In this document: positions 43,171 through 51,310 of the stretch, in pieces
Position numbering within the stretch: the first letter of the stretch is position 1
How the letters are laid out: each line of letters starts with the position of its first letter
Origin: Albidovulum denitrificans
GTDB lineage: Bacteria > Pseudomonadota > Alphaproteobacteria > Rhodobacterales > Rhodobacteraceae
Length of the DNA stretch: 64,000 bases
Assembly: GCF_002973535.1 (NCBI RefSeq)
Contig: NZ_PVEP01000001.1
Coordinates: 992,001 to 1,056,000 of the forward strand
Direction of reading: 5' to 3'
Made by a program: the position numbers and the translations under genes
Notes under the pieces: model-generated
Told to the model about the DNA's origin: nothing
Seen by the model: the letters and a program-made list of their open reading frames with translations, nothing else
The model's database searches: none

Positions 43171-44549
43171 AACAACACCATCGCCGCCAGCCCGAGGAAG
43201 GCAAAGAACCCGACCACATCCGTCACCGTCGTCACGAAGGCGCCAGAGGCAAGCGCGGGGTCCACGCCGACCCGTTCCAGCGTCACCGGAACGATGATCC
43301 CGGCCAGTCCGGCAACGACCAGATTGATCACCATCGCGGCCGCCAGCACCCCGCCGATCAGGCCGGAATCGAACCAGAACCAGCCGACCGCCCCCATCAC
43401 GGCGGCAAAGACCAGCCCGTTGACGAGGCCCACCATCACCTCGCGCCGGACAACCCGCCAGACGTTCGCGCCGGTCAGGTCGCGCGTCGCGATCGACCGC
43501 ACCGCCACGGTCAGCGCCTGGGTCCCCGCATTGCCGCCCATCGACGCCACGATCGGCATCAGGACCGCCAGCGCCACCACCTGCGCGATCACGCCTTCGA
43601 ATTGCGCGATCACGACCGAGGCAAGGATCGCCGTCACAAGGTTCACCGCCAGCCAGGGCAGCCGCTGCTTCGTCGTCTCCACCACGCTGTCGGAGAGAGA
43701 GCCTTCACCGACACCGGCGAGGCGCAGGATGTCCTCTTCGTGTTCTTCATCCAGAACCGCCATGGCGTCGTCGATGGTGATGACACCGACCAGACGTTCA
43801 TCCTCATCCACCACGGGGGCGGAAATCAGGTGGTACTGGTTGAAGGCATAGGCGACGTCGCCTTCCTCTTCCATCACGTCGATGGTGCGGAAACTGTCCT
43901 CGGCCAGATCCTTAAGCGCCACCGCCCGCTTGGCCGACAAAAGCTTGCCCAGCGTCACATAACCAGTCGGATGCCAGCGCGGGTCGATCAGGATGACGTG
44001 GTAGAACTGGTCCGGCAGTTCCTCGGCACCGCGCAGGTAGTCGATCGTCTCGCCCACCGTCCAGTGTTCAGGCGCGGTCACCACCTCGCGCTGCATCAGA
44101 CGGCCGGCGGAATATTCCGGGTAGGTCAGCGACTGTTCGACGGCGGCCCGGTCACTGTCCTCAAGCGCGTCGAGGATACGTTCCTGCACCGGCTCTTCGA
44201 GGTCTTCGATCAGGTCGACGACATCGTCCGAATCAAGCTCGCGCACCGCGTCGGTCAGGACGTCATGCGGCAGCGCCTCGATGATCTCCTCGCGGATACC
44301 CTCGTCGAGTTCCGACAGGATCTCCCCGTCGATCCCCTTGGACCAAAGCTGCACCAGCGCCGCCCGCGGCCCCGATCCGATCTGTTCCAGAAGGTCGGCG
44401 ATGTCGGCCGCGTGCAGCGGCTCCATCAGCGCATCGACGGCCTCGGCATTGCCGTCCTCAACGGCATCGAGAATGGCCTCGACGACACGCGGATCAAGGC
44501 TGTATTCGTCCTCGTCCCGGTCCTCGATGTCTTCCTCGTATTCGCTCAT
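43167..44549 (-). CDS. mgtE: Magnesium transporter MgtE
   Basis: 460 aa. An acidic N-terminal tail (EYEEDIEDRDEDEYSLD), the helical N domain (about 20-140), a tandem CBS pair (about 145-265, with 'LMQREVVTAPEHWTVGETID' and 'LVGVITIDDAMAVLDEEHEE'), and five membrane helices at the C-terminus containing the pore motif 'MPIVASMGGNAGTQALTVAV'. MgtE is a Mg2+-gated channel: the N and CBS domains sense cytoplasmic Mg2+ and close the pore. Its gene overlaps the cyclo-ligase gene by 4 bp. Confidence 0.96.
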   Translation of the reverse strand: MSEYEEDIEDRDEDEYSLDPRVVEAILDAVEDGNAEAVDALMEPLHAADIADLLEQIGSGPRAALVQLWSKGIDGEILSELDEGIREEIIEALPHDVLTDAVRELDSDDVVDLIEDLEEPVQERILDALEDSDRAAVEQSLTYPEYSAGRLMQREVVTAPEHWTVGETIDYLRGAEELPDQFYHVILIDPRWHPTGYVTLGKLLSAKRAVALKDLAEDSFRTIDVMEEEGDVAYAFNQYHLISAPVVDEDERLVGVITIDDAMAVLDEEHEEDILRLAGVGEGSLSDSVVETTKQRLPWLAVNLVTAILASVVIAQFEGVIAQVVALAVLMPIVASMGGNAGTQALTVAVRSIATRDLTGANVWRVVRREVMVGLVNGLVFAAVMGAVGWFWFDSGLIGGVLAAAMVINLVVAGLAGIIVPVTLERVGVDPALASGAFVTTVTDVVGFFAFLGLAAMVLL

Positions 44550-44675
44550 GCCGCCCCCATCTCGCTTGCCCGGACAGTATCGGAAAGAGTTTCAAAGAAA
44601 CAGAGGCAAAGGTCCGATTGCCCGCGCGGAACATGGCCTTACACTATGACGCTGAGATGACTTTGGGGAAACGCG

Positions 44676-45998
44676 ATGGCGGACCTTCTTCTGGGCCAGA
44701 CGCTGGCCTTCGACGGCAATCCGATGACCGACGGCCCCGGCGTGGCGCGCCATGACCGGACCGGCGCGATTCTGATCCGCGACGGCCGGATCGCCGACAT
44801 GGGCGATGGCGACACGCTGCGCCAGCGCCACCCGCAGGCCCGCGTGACCGACTATGGCCGCGCGCTCATCTCCGCAGGCTTCGTTGATGCCCATGCCCAT
44901 TACCCCCAGACCGCGATCATCGCGAGTTGGGGCAAGCGGCTGATCGACTGGCTGAACAGCTACACCTTCCCCGAGGAGATGCGCTTTTCCGATCCCGCCT
45001 ATGCCGCCGACATTGCCACGCGTTATTTCGACCTGACGCTGGCGAACGGCACGACGACGGTCTGTTCCTACGGCACGATCCATCCCGAAAGCGTCGATGC
45101 CTATTTCACCGAGGCGCAGCGCCGGGGCCTCTGCGCCTTCGCGGGCAAGACCTGCATGGACCGCGACACCGCGCCGGGTGGCCTGCGCGACAGCGCGCAA
45201 TCGGCCTATGACGACAGCAAGCGCCTGCTGGAGCGCTGGCACGGGCAGGACCGCCTGTCCTACGTCATCACGCCGCGCTTCTCCCCCACCTCGACGCCGG
45301 AACAGCTTCAGGCGCTTGGCGCGCTCTGGGCCGAACATCCCGACTGCCTGATGCAGACGCATCTGTCCGAACAGACGGACGAAATCGCCTGGGTCAAATC
45401 GCTCTACCCCACGGCGCGCGATTACCTTGATACCTATGAAAGCCACGGCCTTCTGGGTCATGGCGGGCTTTACGGCCACGCGATCCATCTGGAACCGCGT
45501 GAGGTCGATCGTCTGCGCGAGGTGGACGCCAGCCTGATCCATTGCCCGACCTCCAACACCTTCATCGGCTCGGGCCTGTTCGACATGGACGGGCTGACGC
45601 GGGCGGGGCATCGGGTTGGCCTTGCCACCGATACCGGCGGCGGGTCGTCCTTTTCCATGCTGCGCACCATGGCCGCGGCCTATGAGGTCGCGCAACTGCG
45701 CCACCGCGCCCTGCATCCGGCAGAGCTTTGGTGGCTGGCGACCGCAGGCTCCGCCCGCAGCCTTCTGGCCGATCACCGGATCGGCAATCTTGCGGCGGGC
45801 ATGGAGGCGGACATCGCCGTCATCGACCTCGCCTCCACCCCCGCCATCGCCCAGCGCGCGAACCGCGCCGGGGACATATGGGAGGCGATCTTCCCGACCA
45901 TCATGATGGGCGACGACCGCGCGATCCGCGCCGTCTGGGCGGGCGGGCGCGAGGTGACGCTGTCGGGACGCGGACCTTACAAAAACCCCACGCTGTAG
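44676..45998 (+). CDS. guaD: Guanine deaminase
   Basis: 440 aa amidohydrolase converting guanine to xanthine and ammonia. Zinc ligands His73 and His75 in 'GFVDAHAHYPQTAIIASWG', the guanine deaminase block 'YTFPEEMRFSDPAYAADIAT', 'GKTCMDRDTAPGGLRDSAQS', 'LMQTHLSEQTDEIAWV', 'HAIHLEPREVDRL' and 'GLATDTGGGSSFSMLRTMAA' with the catalytic Asp. Length fits bacterial and animal GuaD. Convergent with an 8-oxoguanine deaminase-like gene, so purine salvage genes cluster here. Confidence 0.93.
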   Translation: MADLLLGQTLAFDGNPMTDGPGVARHDRTGAILIRDGRIADMGDGDTLRQRHPQARVTDYGRALISAGFVDAHAHYPQTAIIASWGKRLIDWLNSYTFPEEMRFSDPAYAADIATRYFDLTLANGTTTVCSYGTIHPESVDAYFTEAQRRGLCAFAGKTCMDRDTAPGGLRDSAQSAYDDSKRLLERWHGQDRLSYVITPRFSPTSTPEQLQALGALWAEHPDCLMQTHLSEQTDEIAWVKSLYPTARDYLDTYESHGLLGHGGLYGHAIHLEPREVDRLREVDASLIHCPTSNTFIGSGLFDMDGLTRAGHRVGLATDTGGGSSFSMLRTMAAAYEVAQLRHRALHPAELWWLATAGSARSLLADHRIGNLAAGMEADIAVIDLASTPAIAQRANRAGDIWEAIFPTIMMGDDRAIRAVWAGGREVTLSGRGPYKNPTL

Positions 45999-46020
45999 CG
46001 ACGCGAACCCTACGCCGGTT

Positions 46021-47358
46021 TCAGCCCATCAGACGGTGCGCCAGCCGGGTCTGATCCTCGATCACGCGCGGCAGGTCGATGGTGGTCAGTTGTCCGTCCC
46101 GCACCACCTGCCGCCCCTCGACGAAAAGGTCGCGCACCCGCGTCGGACCGCAGAAAACAAGGGCAGCGACCGGGTCCCAGGCGCCCGCCGCCTCGATCCC
46201 CGACAGGTCCCAGACGGCAATATCGGCGCGCTTGCCCGGCTCAAGCGATCCGCAATCGGGCCGCCCCAGCACCTGCGCCCCGCCGAGCGTCGCGATCTCA
46301 AGCGCCTCACGCGCGCCCATCGCATCGGCACCCAGACTAACCCGTTGTAAAAGCATCATTTGCCGCGCTTCCGCGACAAGGTTCCCGGCATCGTTCGAGG
46401 CCGATCCATCGACGCCCAGCGCCACCTTCACCCCCGCATCCCGCATCGCCCGCACCGGCGCGATGCCAGAGCCAAGGCGACAATTCGAACAGGGACAATG
46501 GGCAACCCCGGTGCCGGAGCGGGCGAAAAGATCAATTTCCGAACTATCCAGTTTCACGCAATGCGCATGCCAGACATCGTCGCCGGTCCAGCCCAGATCT
46601 TCGGCATATTGCCCCGGACGGCAGCCGAATTTTTCCAGGCTGTAAGCGATATCTTCGTCATTCTCGGCCAGATGGGTGTGCAGCATCACGCCCTTGTCCC
46701 GCGCCAGCACCGCCGCCTCGCGCATCAACTCACGGCTGACGGAAAACGGCGAACAGGGCGCAAGACCCACGCGGACCATCGCGCCTTCGCTGGGGTCGTG
46801 AAACGCATCGACCACGCGCGCCATATCGTCCAGGATCGCGCCCTCCCGTTCCACCAGCCCGTCAGGCGGCAGGCCGCCATCGCTTTCCCCGATCGACATA
46901 GCGCCCCGTGTCGGATGGAAGCGCAACCCGATCTCGCGGGCGGCGTCGATCGTGTCCTCCAGCCGGGCGCCGTTCGGAAAAAGATAGAGGTGATCGGAAC
47001 TTAGCGTACATCCCGACAGCGCCAGTTCGGCCAGCCCCACCAGTGCCGACACCCGCATCTCCTCCGGCCCGAAGCGCGACCAGATCGGGTAAAGTGTCTT
47101 CAGCCAGCCGAACAGAAGCGCGTCCTGCCCGCCCGGAACCGCGCGGGTCAGGGTCTGGTAAAGGTGGTGATGCGTGTTCACCAGGCCGGGCGTGACGACG
47201 CAGCCCCTGGCCGACACGACCTCGCCGCCCGTGGTCAGACCCTGCCCCACGGCGGCAATCACGCTGCCCCGGATCAGCACATCGCCCCCGGCAATCTCCG
47301 CCCGGCGGCCATTCATGGTGACGACCGCCTCGGCACCCCTGATAAGGATTTCCCGCAT
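46021..47358 (-). CDS. 8-oxoguanine deaminase (amidohydrolase)
   Basis: 445 aa from the ATG at 47358; a 9-residue upstream extension is not conserved. Zinc-site His63/His65 in 'TPGLVNTHHHLYQTLTRAVP', later ligands in 'GVMLHTHLAENDEDI' and 'VWHAHCVKLDSSEI', and the catalytic Asp in 'KVALGVDGSASNDAGNL'. 'LSSDHLYLFPNGARLEDTID' and 'IGLRFHPTRGAMSIGESDGG' are typical of the 8-oxoguanine deaminase branch, which converts 8-oxoguanine to uric acid. Other branches (hydroxyatrazine, S-adenosylhomocysteine deaminases) are close, but the neighbouring guanine deaminase favours a purine. Confidence 0.87.
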   Translation of the reverse strand: MREILIRGAEAVVTMNGRRAEIAGGDVLIRGSVIAAVGQGLTTGGEVVSARGCVVTPGLVNTHHHLYQTLTRAVPGGQDALLFGWLKTLYPIWSRFGPEEMRVSALVGLAELALSGCTLSSDHLYLFPNGARLEDTIDAAREIGLRFHPTRGAMSIGESDGGLPPDGLVEREGAILDDMARVVDAFHDPSEGAMVRVGLAPCSPFSVSRELMREAAVLARDKGVMLHTHLAENDEDIAYSLEKFGCRPGQYAEDLGWTGDDVWHAHCVKLDSSEIDLFARSGTGVAHCPCSNCRLGSGIAPVRAMRDAGVKVALGVDGSASNDAGNLVAEARQMMLLQRVSLGADAMGAREALEIATLGGAQVLGRPDCGSLEPGKRADIAVWDLSGIEAAGAWDPVAALVFCGPTRVRDLFVEGRQVVRDGQLTTIDLPRVIEDQTRLAHRLMG

Positions 47359-47469
47359 GTCCCGTTCCCTGCCCCTTCGGTCCAACGGGACGGCCGCCGA
47401 CAGAAGGGGGAAGGACTCGGCGGCGGGCGCAGGGTACGAAACCCCGGCCTTCGGGGCAATGACGCCCCG

Positions 47470-48270
47470 TCAGCCGTTCAGAAGCGCCATCGCCTCGGCA
47501 TGGATCGCGCGGTTCGCGGCGGCAAGAATCTGCCCCCCCTGCGGCGCCGGGTTGCCCTGCCAGTCGGTCACGATCCCGCCCGCCGCTTCGATCACCGCGA
47601 TGGGGGCCTGAATGTCATAGGATTGCAGCCCGGATTCGATCACCACGTCGATCTGCCCCGCCGCGATCAGGGCATAGGCATAGCAGTCCATCCCGTAGCG
47701 CGTCAGCCGCGCGGCCCGCGACACCCGGCGGAAGGCCGCGCCTTCCTCAGCCGTGCCGACCTCGGGGAAGGTGGTGAACAGGATCGCCTCGGACAAGGCC
47801 CGCGCGGGGCGGCTTTGCAGGCGGGTGGTGCCGGTCGGCCCGGAGACCTCCGCCACCCCGAAGCCGCCGGAAAATCGTTCGCCGATATAGGGTTGGTCGA
47901 TGATGCCAAAGACCGGCCCGACCGCGTCGGCGACGGAAATCAGCACCCCCCAGGTCGGCGTGCCAGAGAGGTAACCGCGCGTCCCGTCGATGGGGTCAAG
48001 CACCCAGGTCAACCCGCTGGTGCCGGATTTGGCCCCGAACTCCTCGCCAAAGATCGCGTCATCCGGCCTGCGCCGCGCAAGGATCGCGCGCATCGCCTCT
48101 TCCGAGGCGCGGTCGGCGACCGTCACCGGATCGAACCGCTCGGTTTCCTTGTTATCGGCCGACAGCCCGGCGGCGCGGAAATGCCGAAGCGTCTCCACGC
48201 GCGCCGCGTCTGCCAGTTCATGTGCCGTACCGATCAGCTCGGCACGCTCGGCGTCGGTCAGGACGGTCAT
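47470..48270 (-). CDS. hisN: Inositol monophosphatase family protein, probable histidinol-phosphatase
   Basis: 266 aa. Li+-sensitive phosphatase fold: 'FDPVTVADRASEEAMRAI' and 'IFGEEFG' (metal-binding Glu), Asp92-Pro-Ile-Asp-Gly-Thr in 'VLDPIDGTRGYLSGTP' (metal loop), and 'YAYALIAAGQIDVVIESGLQ' plus 'AAGGIVTDWQGNPA' near the C-terminus. In alphaproteobacteria without a HisB-type phosphatase this branch supplies histidinol-phosphatase activity, but inositol or other phosphates are possible. It is alone between the deaminase and the XRE regulator. Confidence 0.85.
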   Translation of the reverse strand: MTVLTDAERAELIGTAHELADAARVETLRHFRAAGLSADNKETERFDPVTVADRASEEAMRAILARRRPDDAIFGEEFGAKSGTSGLTWVLDPIDGTRGYLSGTPTWGVLISVADAVGPVFGIIDQPYIGERFSGGFGVAEVSGPTGTTRLQSRPARALSEAILFTTFPEVGTAEEGAAFRRVSRAARLTRYGMDCYAYALIAAGQIDVVIESGLQSYDIQAPIAVIEAAGGIVTDWQGNPAPQGGQILAAANRAIHAEAMALLNG

Positions 48271-48331
48271 GCGCTTCCCCCTCGAAATTCGGGTTAGCGG
48301 TACCGCCCCGCCTCCGGCCGGTCAATGGCCA

Positions 48332-48694
48332 TCAGGCCGCGTCCGACAGGACCTTCGCCAGATCGAAGAGACGACGCCGCTGTGCCTCGGGGATCGCGTA
48401 ATAGGACCGCACGAGCATCAGCGCTTCCTTGTCGGCGAGGATGTCGCCGTCAACCTCTTCGGTCACCGGATTGCGCGAGTCGAGCCCTTCGAAAAAGAAG
48501 CTGATCGGCACGCTCATGGCTTCGGAAATGTCCCAAAGACGGGAGGCCGAAATCCGGTTCATGCCGGTTTCGTATTTCTGGATCTGCTGAAATTTGATTC
48601 CGACCTTGTCGGCCAACTGCTGCTGGGTCATGCCCACCATCCAGCGGCGATGGCGCACGCGCTTACCGACATGGACGTCAACGGGGTGTTTCAT
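48332..48694 (-). CDS. XRE-family transcriptional regulator (PraR/PhrR-like)
   Basis: 120 aa from the ATG at 48694 with AGGAG 7 nt upstream; the longer frame adds a stretch outside the fold. N-terminal HTH (about 10-65): 'GKRVRHRRWMVGMTQQQLAD', 'KVGIKFQQIQKYETGMNRIS'. The C-terminal part has 'DILADKEALMLVRSYYAIPE' and 'RRRLFDLAKVLSDAA'. This layout matches small XRE proteins such as PraR/PhrR that act in quorum sensing or acid stress in rhizobia; the targets here are unknown. Repeated GCAAAATGCAA motifs lie 210-255 nt upstream. Confidence 0.85.
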   Translation of the reverse strand: MKHPVDVHVGKRVRHRRWMVGMTQQQLADKVGIKFQQIQKYETGMNRISASRLWDISEAMSVPISFFFEGLDSRNPVTEEVDGDILADKEALMLVRSYYAIPEAQRRRLFDLAKVLSDAA

Positions 48695-49024
48695 AATATA
48701 CTCCTTACACTCGTCACCCGTTTTCAAGCAAGCGGCGTGCCAAGTTAGAAAATCCTGCAATCTATCCACAGGAAATCGCCAAAAAATTGATCCGAATCAC
48801 AACCCGAGGCTGATCGCGGAATTGCATCGCAAGTTCGAAACAATCCACCTATACGAAAAGACATGTCCCTTCACTCGCCTCGGATGAGCGTTGCGTTTTG
48901 ATTTGCAAAATGCAACGCAATTTGGCGAGCGCCCGTCGCAAAATGCAATCAATGGGCGAAGTTGCAGGGCTGGAATCCGTCCCGCCGCCGGTTTAGCGTC
49001 ACTTCGAACGGATGGAGAGCCCCA
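48695..49024. promoter_or_regulatory. AT-rich divergent control region with repeated GCAAAATGCAA motifs
   Basis: 330 bp between the XRE regulator (-) and the oxidoreductase (+), clearly lower in GC than its surroundings. GCAAAATGCAA occurs at 48905-48915 and 48938-48948, 33 bp apart; a related inverted copy (TTGCGTTTTG) lies at 48891-48900, and GCGTTGC/GCAACGC arms at 48888-48894 and 48912-48918 make a larger inverted repeat. No gene is seen inside. Confidence 0.6.
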
Positions 49025-49984
49025 ATGCGACGCTTTGCGATCACCTCTTATGGCGCGACCCCGGCGCTAGGCGACGCGCCCGTGCCTGAACCAAAGCCGG
49101 GCGAGGTCCGGGTGAAGATCGCGGCCTGCGCGCTGAACTTCGCCGATCTCCTTATGATCGAAGGGAAATATCAGGAACGGCCCGAACCGCCCGTCACGCT
49201 GGGGATGGAGCTTTCCGGCACGGTCGAGGCGCTTGGCCCCGGCACCACCGGCCCGGCCATCGGCACCCGCGTCGCGGTCTATTCCAACGGCGGCGGGCTG
49301 GCAGAGCATGGCTGCTTTGCCGCCGACCGCTGCCTGCCGATCCCCGACGCCATGCCCTTTGACGCCGCAGCCGCCTTCCAGATCGCCTATGGAACCAGCC
49401 ATGTCGCGCTGGACCACCGGGCGCGTTTGCAGCCGGGGGAAACGCTTCTGGTCCTCGGCGCTGCCGGGGGTGTCGGGCTGACGGCGGTGGAGATCGGCAG
49501 GAAAATGGGTGCGCGGGTGATCGCCTGCGCGCGCGGGGCCGACAAGCTGAAGATCGCCGGGGCGGCGGGCGCCGACCACCTGCTCGACAGCGAAACCGCC
49601 GACCTGAAGGCCGAGGTCAGGGCGCTTGGCGGCGCCGATGTGGTCTATGACCCGGTCGGCGGCGCGCAATTCGATGCCGCGCTGCGCGCCACCAACCCCG
49701 AAGGGCGCATGATCGTGGTCGGCTTCGCGGGCGGCACCGTCCAGCAGATCCCCGCCAATCACCTTCTGGTCAAGAACATCACCGTGATCGGCCTTTACTG
49801 GGGCGGCTACCTGTCCTTCCGGCCAAAGGTCCTGACCGGCAGCCTTGCCACGCTGATGGGCTGGTATGCCGAGGGCGCGCTGCACCCCCATATCTCCCAC
49901 CGCCTGCCGCTGGAACGCGCGGGCGAGGCGCTTGAACTACTCCGCAGCCGCAAGTCGACCGGCAAGGTCGTCGTCACGATCTGA
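49025..49984 (+). CDS. Zinc-free NADPH:quinone oxidoreductase (MDR superfamily)
   Basis: 319 aa from the ATG at 49025. The catalytic domain starts 'RRFAITSYGATPALGDAPVP', with 'EVRVKIAACALNFADLLMIE' and no zinc-ligand cysteines. The Rossmann NADPH site is 'LVLGAAGGVGLTAVEIGRKM' (AAxGGVG). 'LYWGGYLSFRPKVL' and 'ISHRLPLERAGEALELL' are QorA/QOR2-type C-terminal blocks. It probably reduces quinones or enones; some relatives are acryloyl-CoA or crotonyl-CoA reductase-like, though nothing here points to those. Its last 48 bp overlap the convergent LysR gene. Confidence 0.88.
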   Translation: MRRFAITSYGATPALGDAPVPEPKPGEVRVKIAACALNFADLLMIEGKYQERPEPPVTLGMELSGTVEALGPGTTGPAIGTRVAVYSNGGGLAEHGCFAADRCLPIPDAMPFDAAAAFQIAYGTSHVALDHRARLQPGETLLVLGAAGGVGLTAVEIGRKMGARVIACARGADKLKIAGAAGADHLLDSETADLKAEVRALGGADVVYDPVGGAQFDAALRATNPEGRMIVVGFAGGTVQQIPANHLLVKNITVIGLYWGGYLSFRPKVLTGSLATLMGWYAEGALHPHISHRLPLERAGEALELLRSRKSTGKVVVTI

Positions 49985-50869
49985 CCCGCGCCCGGCGCCT
50001 GCTGCGCGTTGGGCCGCGCAGGCATCGCCATAGGCGCAGCGCAGTTGCGCCAGAAGGCTGTCGATCACCGGCCCGTTCTGGCGCCCGGCATTGTAAAGGC
50101 AGATCGAAAGCGTCCCCAGATCGGGCAGCGCATTGCCCGCCTCGATCACCTCAAGCCCGCCGACCGCGCCTTCCATCCGCGCGGTGATCGACAGGTCGGC
50201 GGCCACCGTCGCCTCTGCCACCTGCTCCGACCCGCCACCGACGGCAAGGTCCCAGCGGATGCCTGCCTCGGTCAGCGCATCCTGCGCGATCGGGCGGAAG
50301 AAACAGGTCTCGACGAAGGCAAGCCGCACCGGGCGTTGCTGCCAGGCGATCCCGTCCGGCGCGCCGACCCAGACCAGCCGCCGTGTGGACAGCCGCTCCG
50401 CCCCCTCATCCGGGCGCATCTCGGTCGTCATGATCAGGTCGTATTCCCCGCGCCCGAAGCCCTGCTTCAGCTTCGAGGTAAAACAACTGTCGAGGTTGAT
50501 CCGCACCCGCGGATATTCCAGCGCCATCGCCTTCAGGATCTGCGGCAGTTGCGGGTAGACGATGTCATGCGGCACGCCGATGCGGATCTCGCCCTCGAAC
50601 GCGGTATCGGTCAGGCGCAGCAACGCCTCATCGTTCAGGTCGATCATGCGGCGGGCGTATTGGGACAGCAACTCCCCCTCGGGCGTCAGCGACAGCTTGC
50701 GTTGCACACGGTTGAAAAGCGCCGTGCCAAGGCTTTCCTCCAGCCGCTTGATCTGCATCGAGACCGCCGACTGGGTGAGGTTGAGAAGCCCGGCGGCGCG
50801 GGTGACGCCCCCCACTTCCGAGACGGTGACAAGCGCGCGCAGCGCGGTGAGGTCGAGATTGCGGGCCAT
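49937..50869 (-). CDS. LysR-family transcriptional regulator
   Basis: 310 aa. N-terminal winged HTH (residues 1-62: 'LDLTALRALVTVSEVGGVTR', 'AAGLLNLTQSAVSMQIKRLE') and a periplasmic-binding-protein-like effector domain (about 90-290, 'GEIRIGVPHDIVYPQLPQIL', 'GRGEYDLIMTTEM'). The C-terminal 20 residues are encoded opposite the end of the quinone oxidoreductase gene and may be non-essential. It is divergent from the DUF1127 gene; a TTCAT-N8-ATGAA element between them could be its operator. LysR/DUF1127 divergent pairs are a recurring arrangement in Rhodobacteraceae. Confidence 0.9.
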   Translation of the reverse strand: MARNLDLTALRALVTVSEVGGVTRAAGLLNLTQSAVSMQIKRLEESLGTALFNRVQRKLSLTPEGELLSQYARRMIDLNDEALLRLTDTAFEGEIRIGVPHDIVYPQLPQILKAMALEYPRVRINLDSCFTSKLKQGFGRGEYDLIMTTEMRPDEGAERLSTRRLVWVGAPDGIAWQQRPVRLAFVETCFFRPIAQDALTEAGIRWDLAVGGGSEQVAEATVAADLSITARMEGAVGGLEVIEAGNALPDLGTLSICLYNAGRQNGPVIDSLLAQLRCAYGDACAAQRAAGAGRGSDRDDDLAGRLAAAE

Positions 50870-50903
50870 CGTTCACATTCTGTGATGATTATGCGGATAT
50901 ATC

Positions 50904-50921
50904 TTCATTTCCGATGATGAA
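50904..50921. promoter_or_regulatory. Candidate LysR operator
   Basis: TTCAT (50904-50908) and ATGAA (50917-50921) as an interrupted palindrome in the 118-bp gap between the divergent LysR and DUF1127 genes. It fits the T-N11-A pattern. No -10/-35 could be assigned with confidence. Confidence 0.4.
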
Positions 50922-50987
50922 CCGCCTCGGCGTATAAATCAAGCATGTTGATAAGGACGCGAAACATCATCACGGAAAGGAAAGATC

Positions 50988-51197
50988 ATGGACCTCGCCT
51001 CATCCCGTCATCGGCCCCATCCGCGCCGCCGGTCGCTGTTCCAGCGCCTGCGCGACATGGTGGCCATCCGCCGCCACCGCAGGCGCCTTGGCGACCTCGA
51101 CCCCTATCTTCTGCGCGACATCGGCCTGACCGAATCCGAAGCGCGGGAGGAGGTAGAGCGCCCGTTCTGGGACGTCCCCGGCCACTGGCGGCGCTAA
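50988..51197 (+). CDS. DUF1127 domain-containing small protein
   Basis: 69 aa, strongly basic at the N-terminus. The DUF1127 core is 'LFQRLRDMVAIRRHRRRLGD' followed by 'LDPYLLRDIGLTESEAREEV'. AAAGGAAAG lies just before the ATG. Small DUF1127 proteins in Agrobacterium and Rhodobacter bind RNA or influence phosphate and carbon metabolism, and several are RpoH- or oxidative-stress-induced (CcaF1). Divergent from the LysR regulator. Confidence 0.85.
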   Translation: MDLASSRHRPHPRRRSLFQRLRDMVAIRRHRRRLGDLDPYLLRDIGLTESEAREEVERPFWDVPGHWRR

Positions 51198-51230
51198 AAC
51201 GTGGAAAATCGGCCGGAAAAGCTTGAAATC

Positions 51231-51271
51231 CCGCCCACGCTTCCCGATATTTTCCGTCAGGAAGCGGGCGG
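51231..51271. other. Hairpin in the gap before the Bax-inhibitor-1 gene
   Basis: CCGCCC-AC-GCTTCC (51231-51244) can pair with GGAAGCGGGCGG (51260-51271) across a 15-nt loop with a 2-nt bulge. It lies 40 nt before the next start codon. It may be the DUF1127 terminator (no T-run) or a 5' UTR structure. Confidence 0.4.
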
Positions 51272-51310
51272 ACCTTAACCGATCCGCATGCGACGCAGCT
51301 GGAGGCTTTG

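Noticed and set aside
47359-47469. CCCCGGCCTTCGGGGC as terminator between the deaminase and hisN genes
   Set aside because: Short stem without a T-run on either strand.
51231-51271. A riboswitch in front of the Bax-inhibitor-1 gene
   Set aside because: One imperfect hairpin with no resemblance to a known aptamer; kept only as a hairpin.
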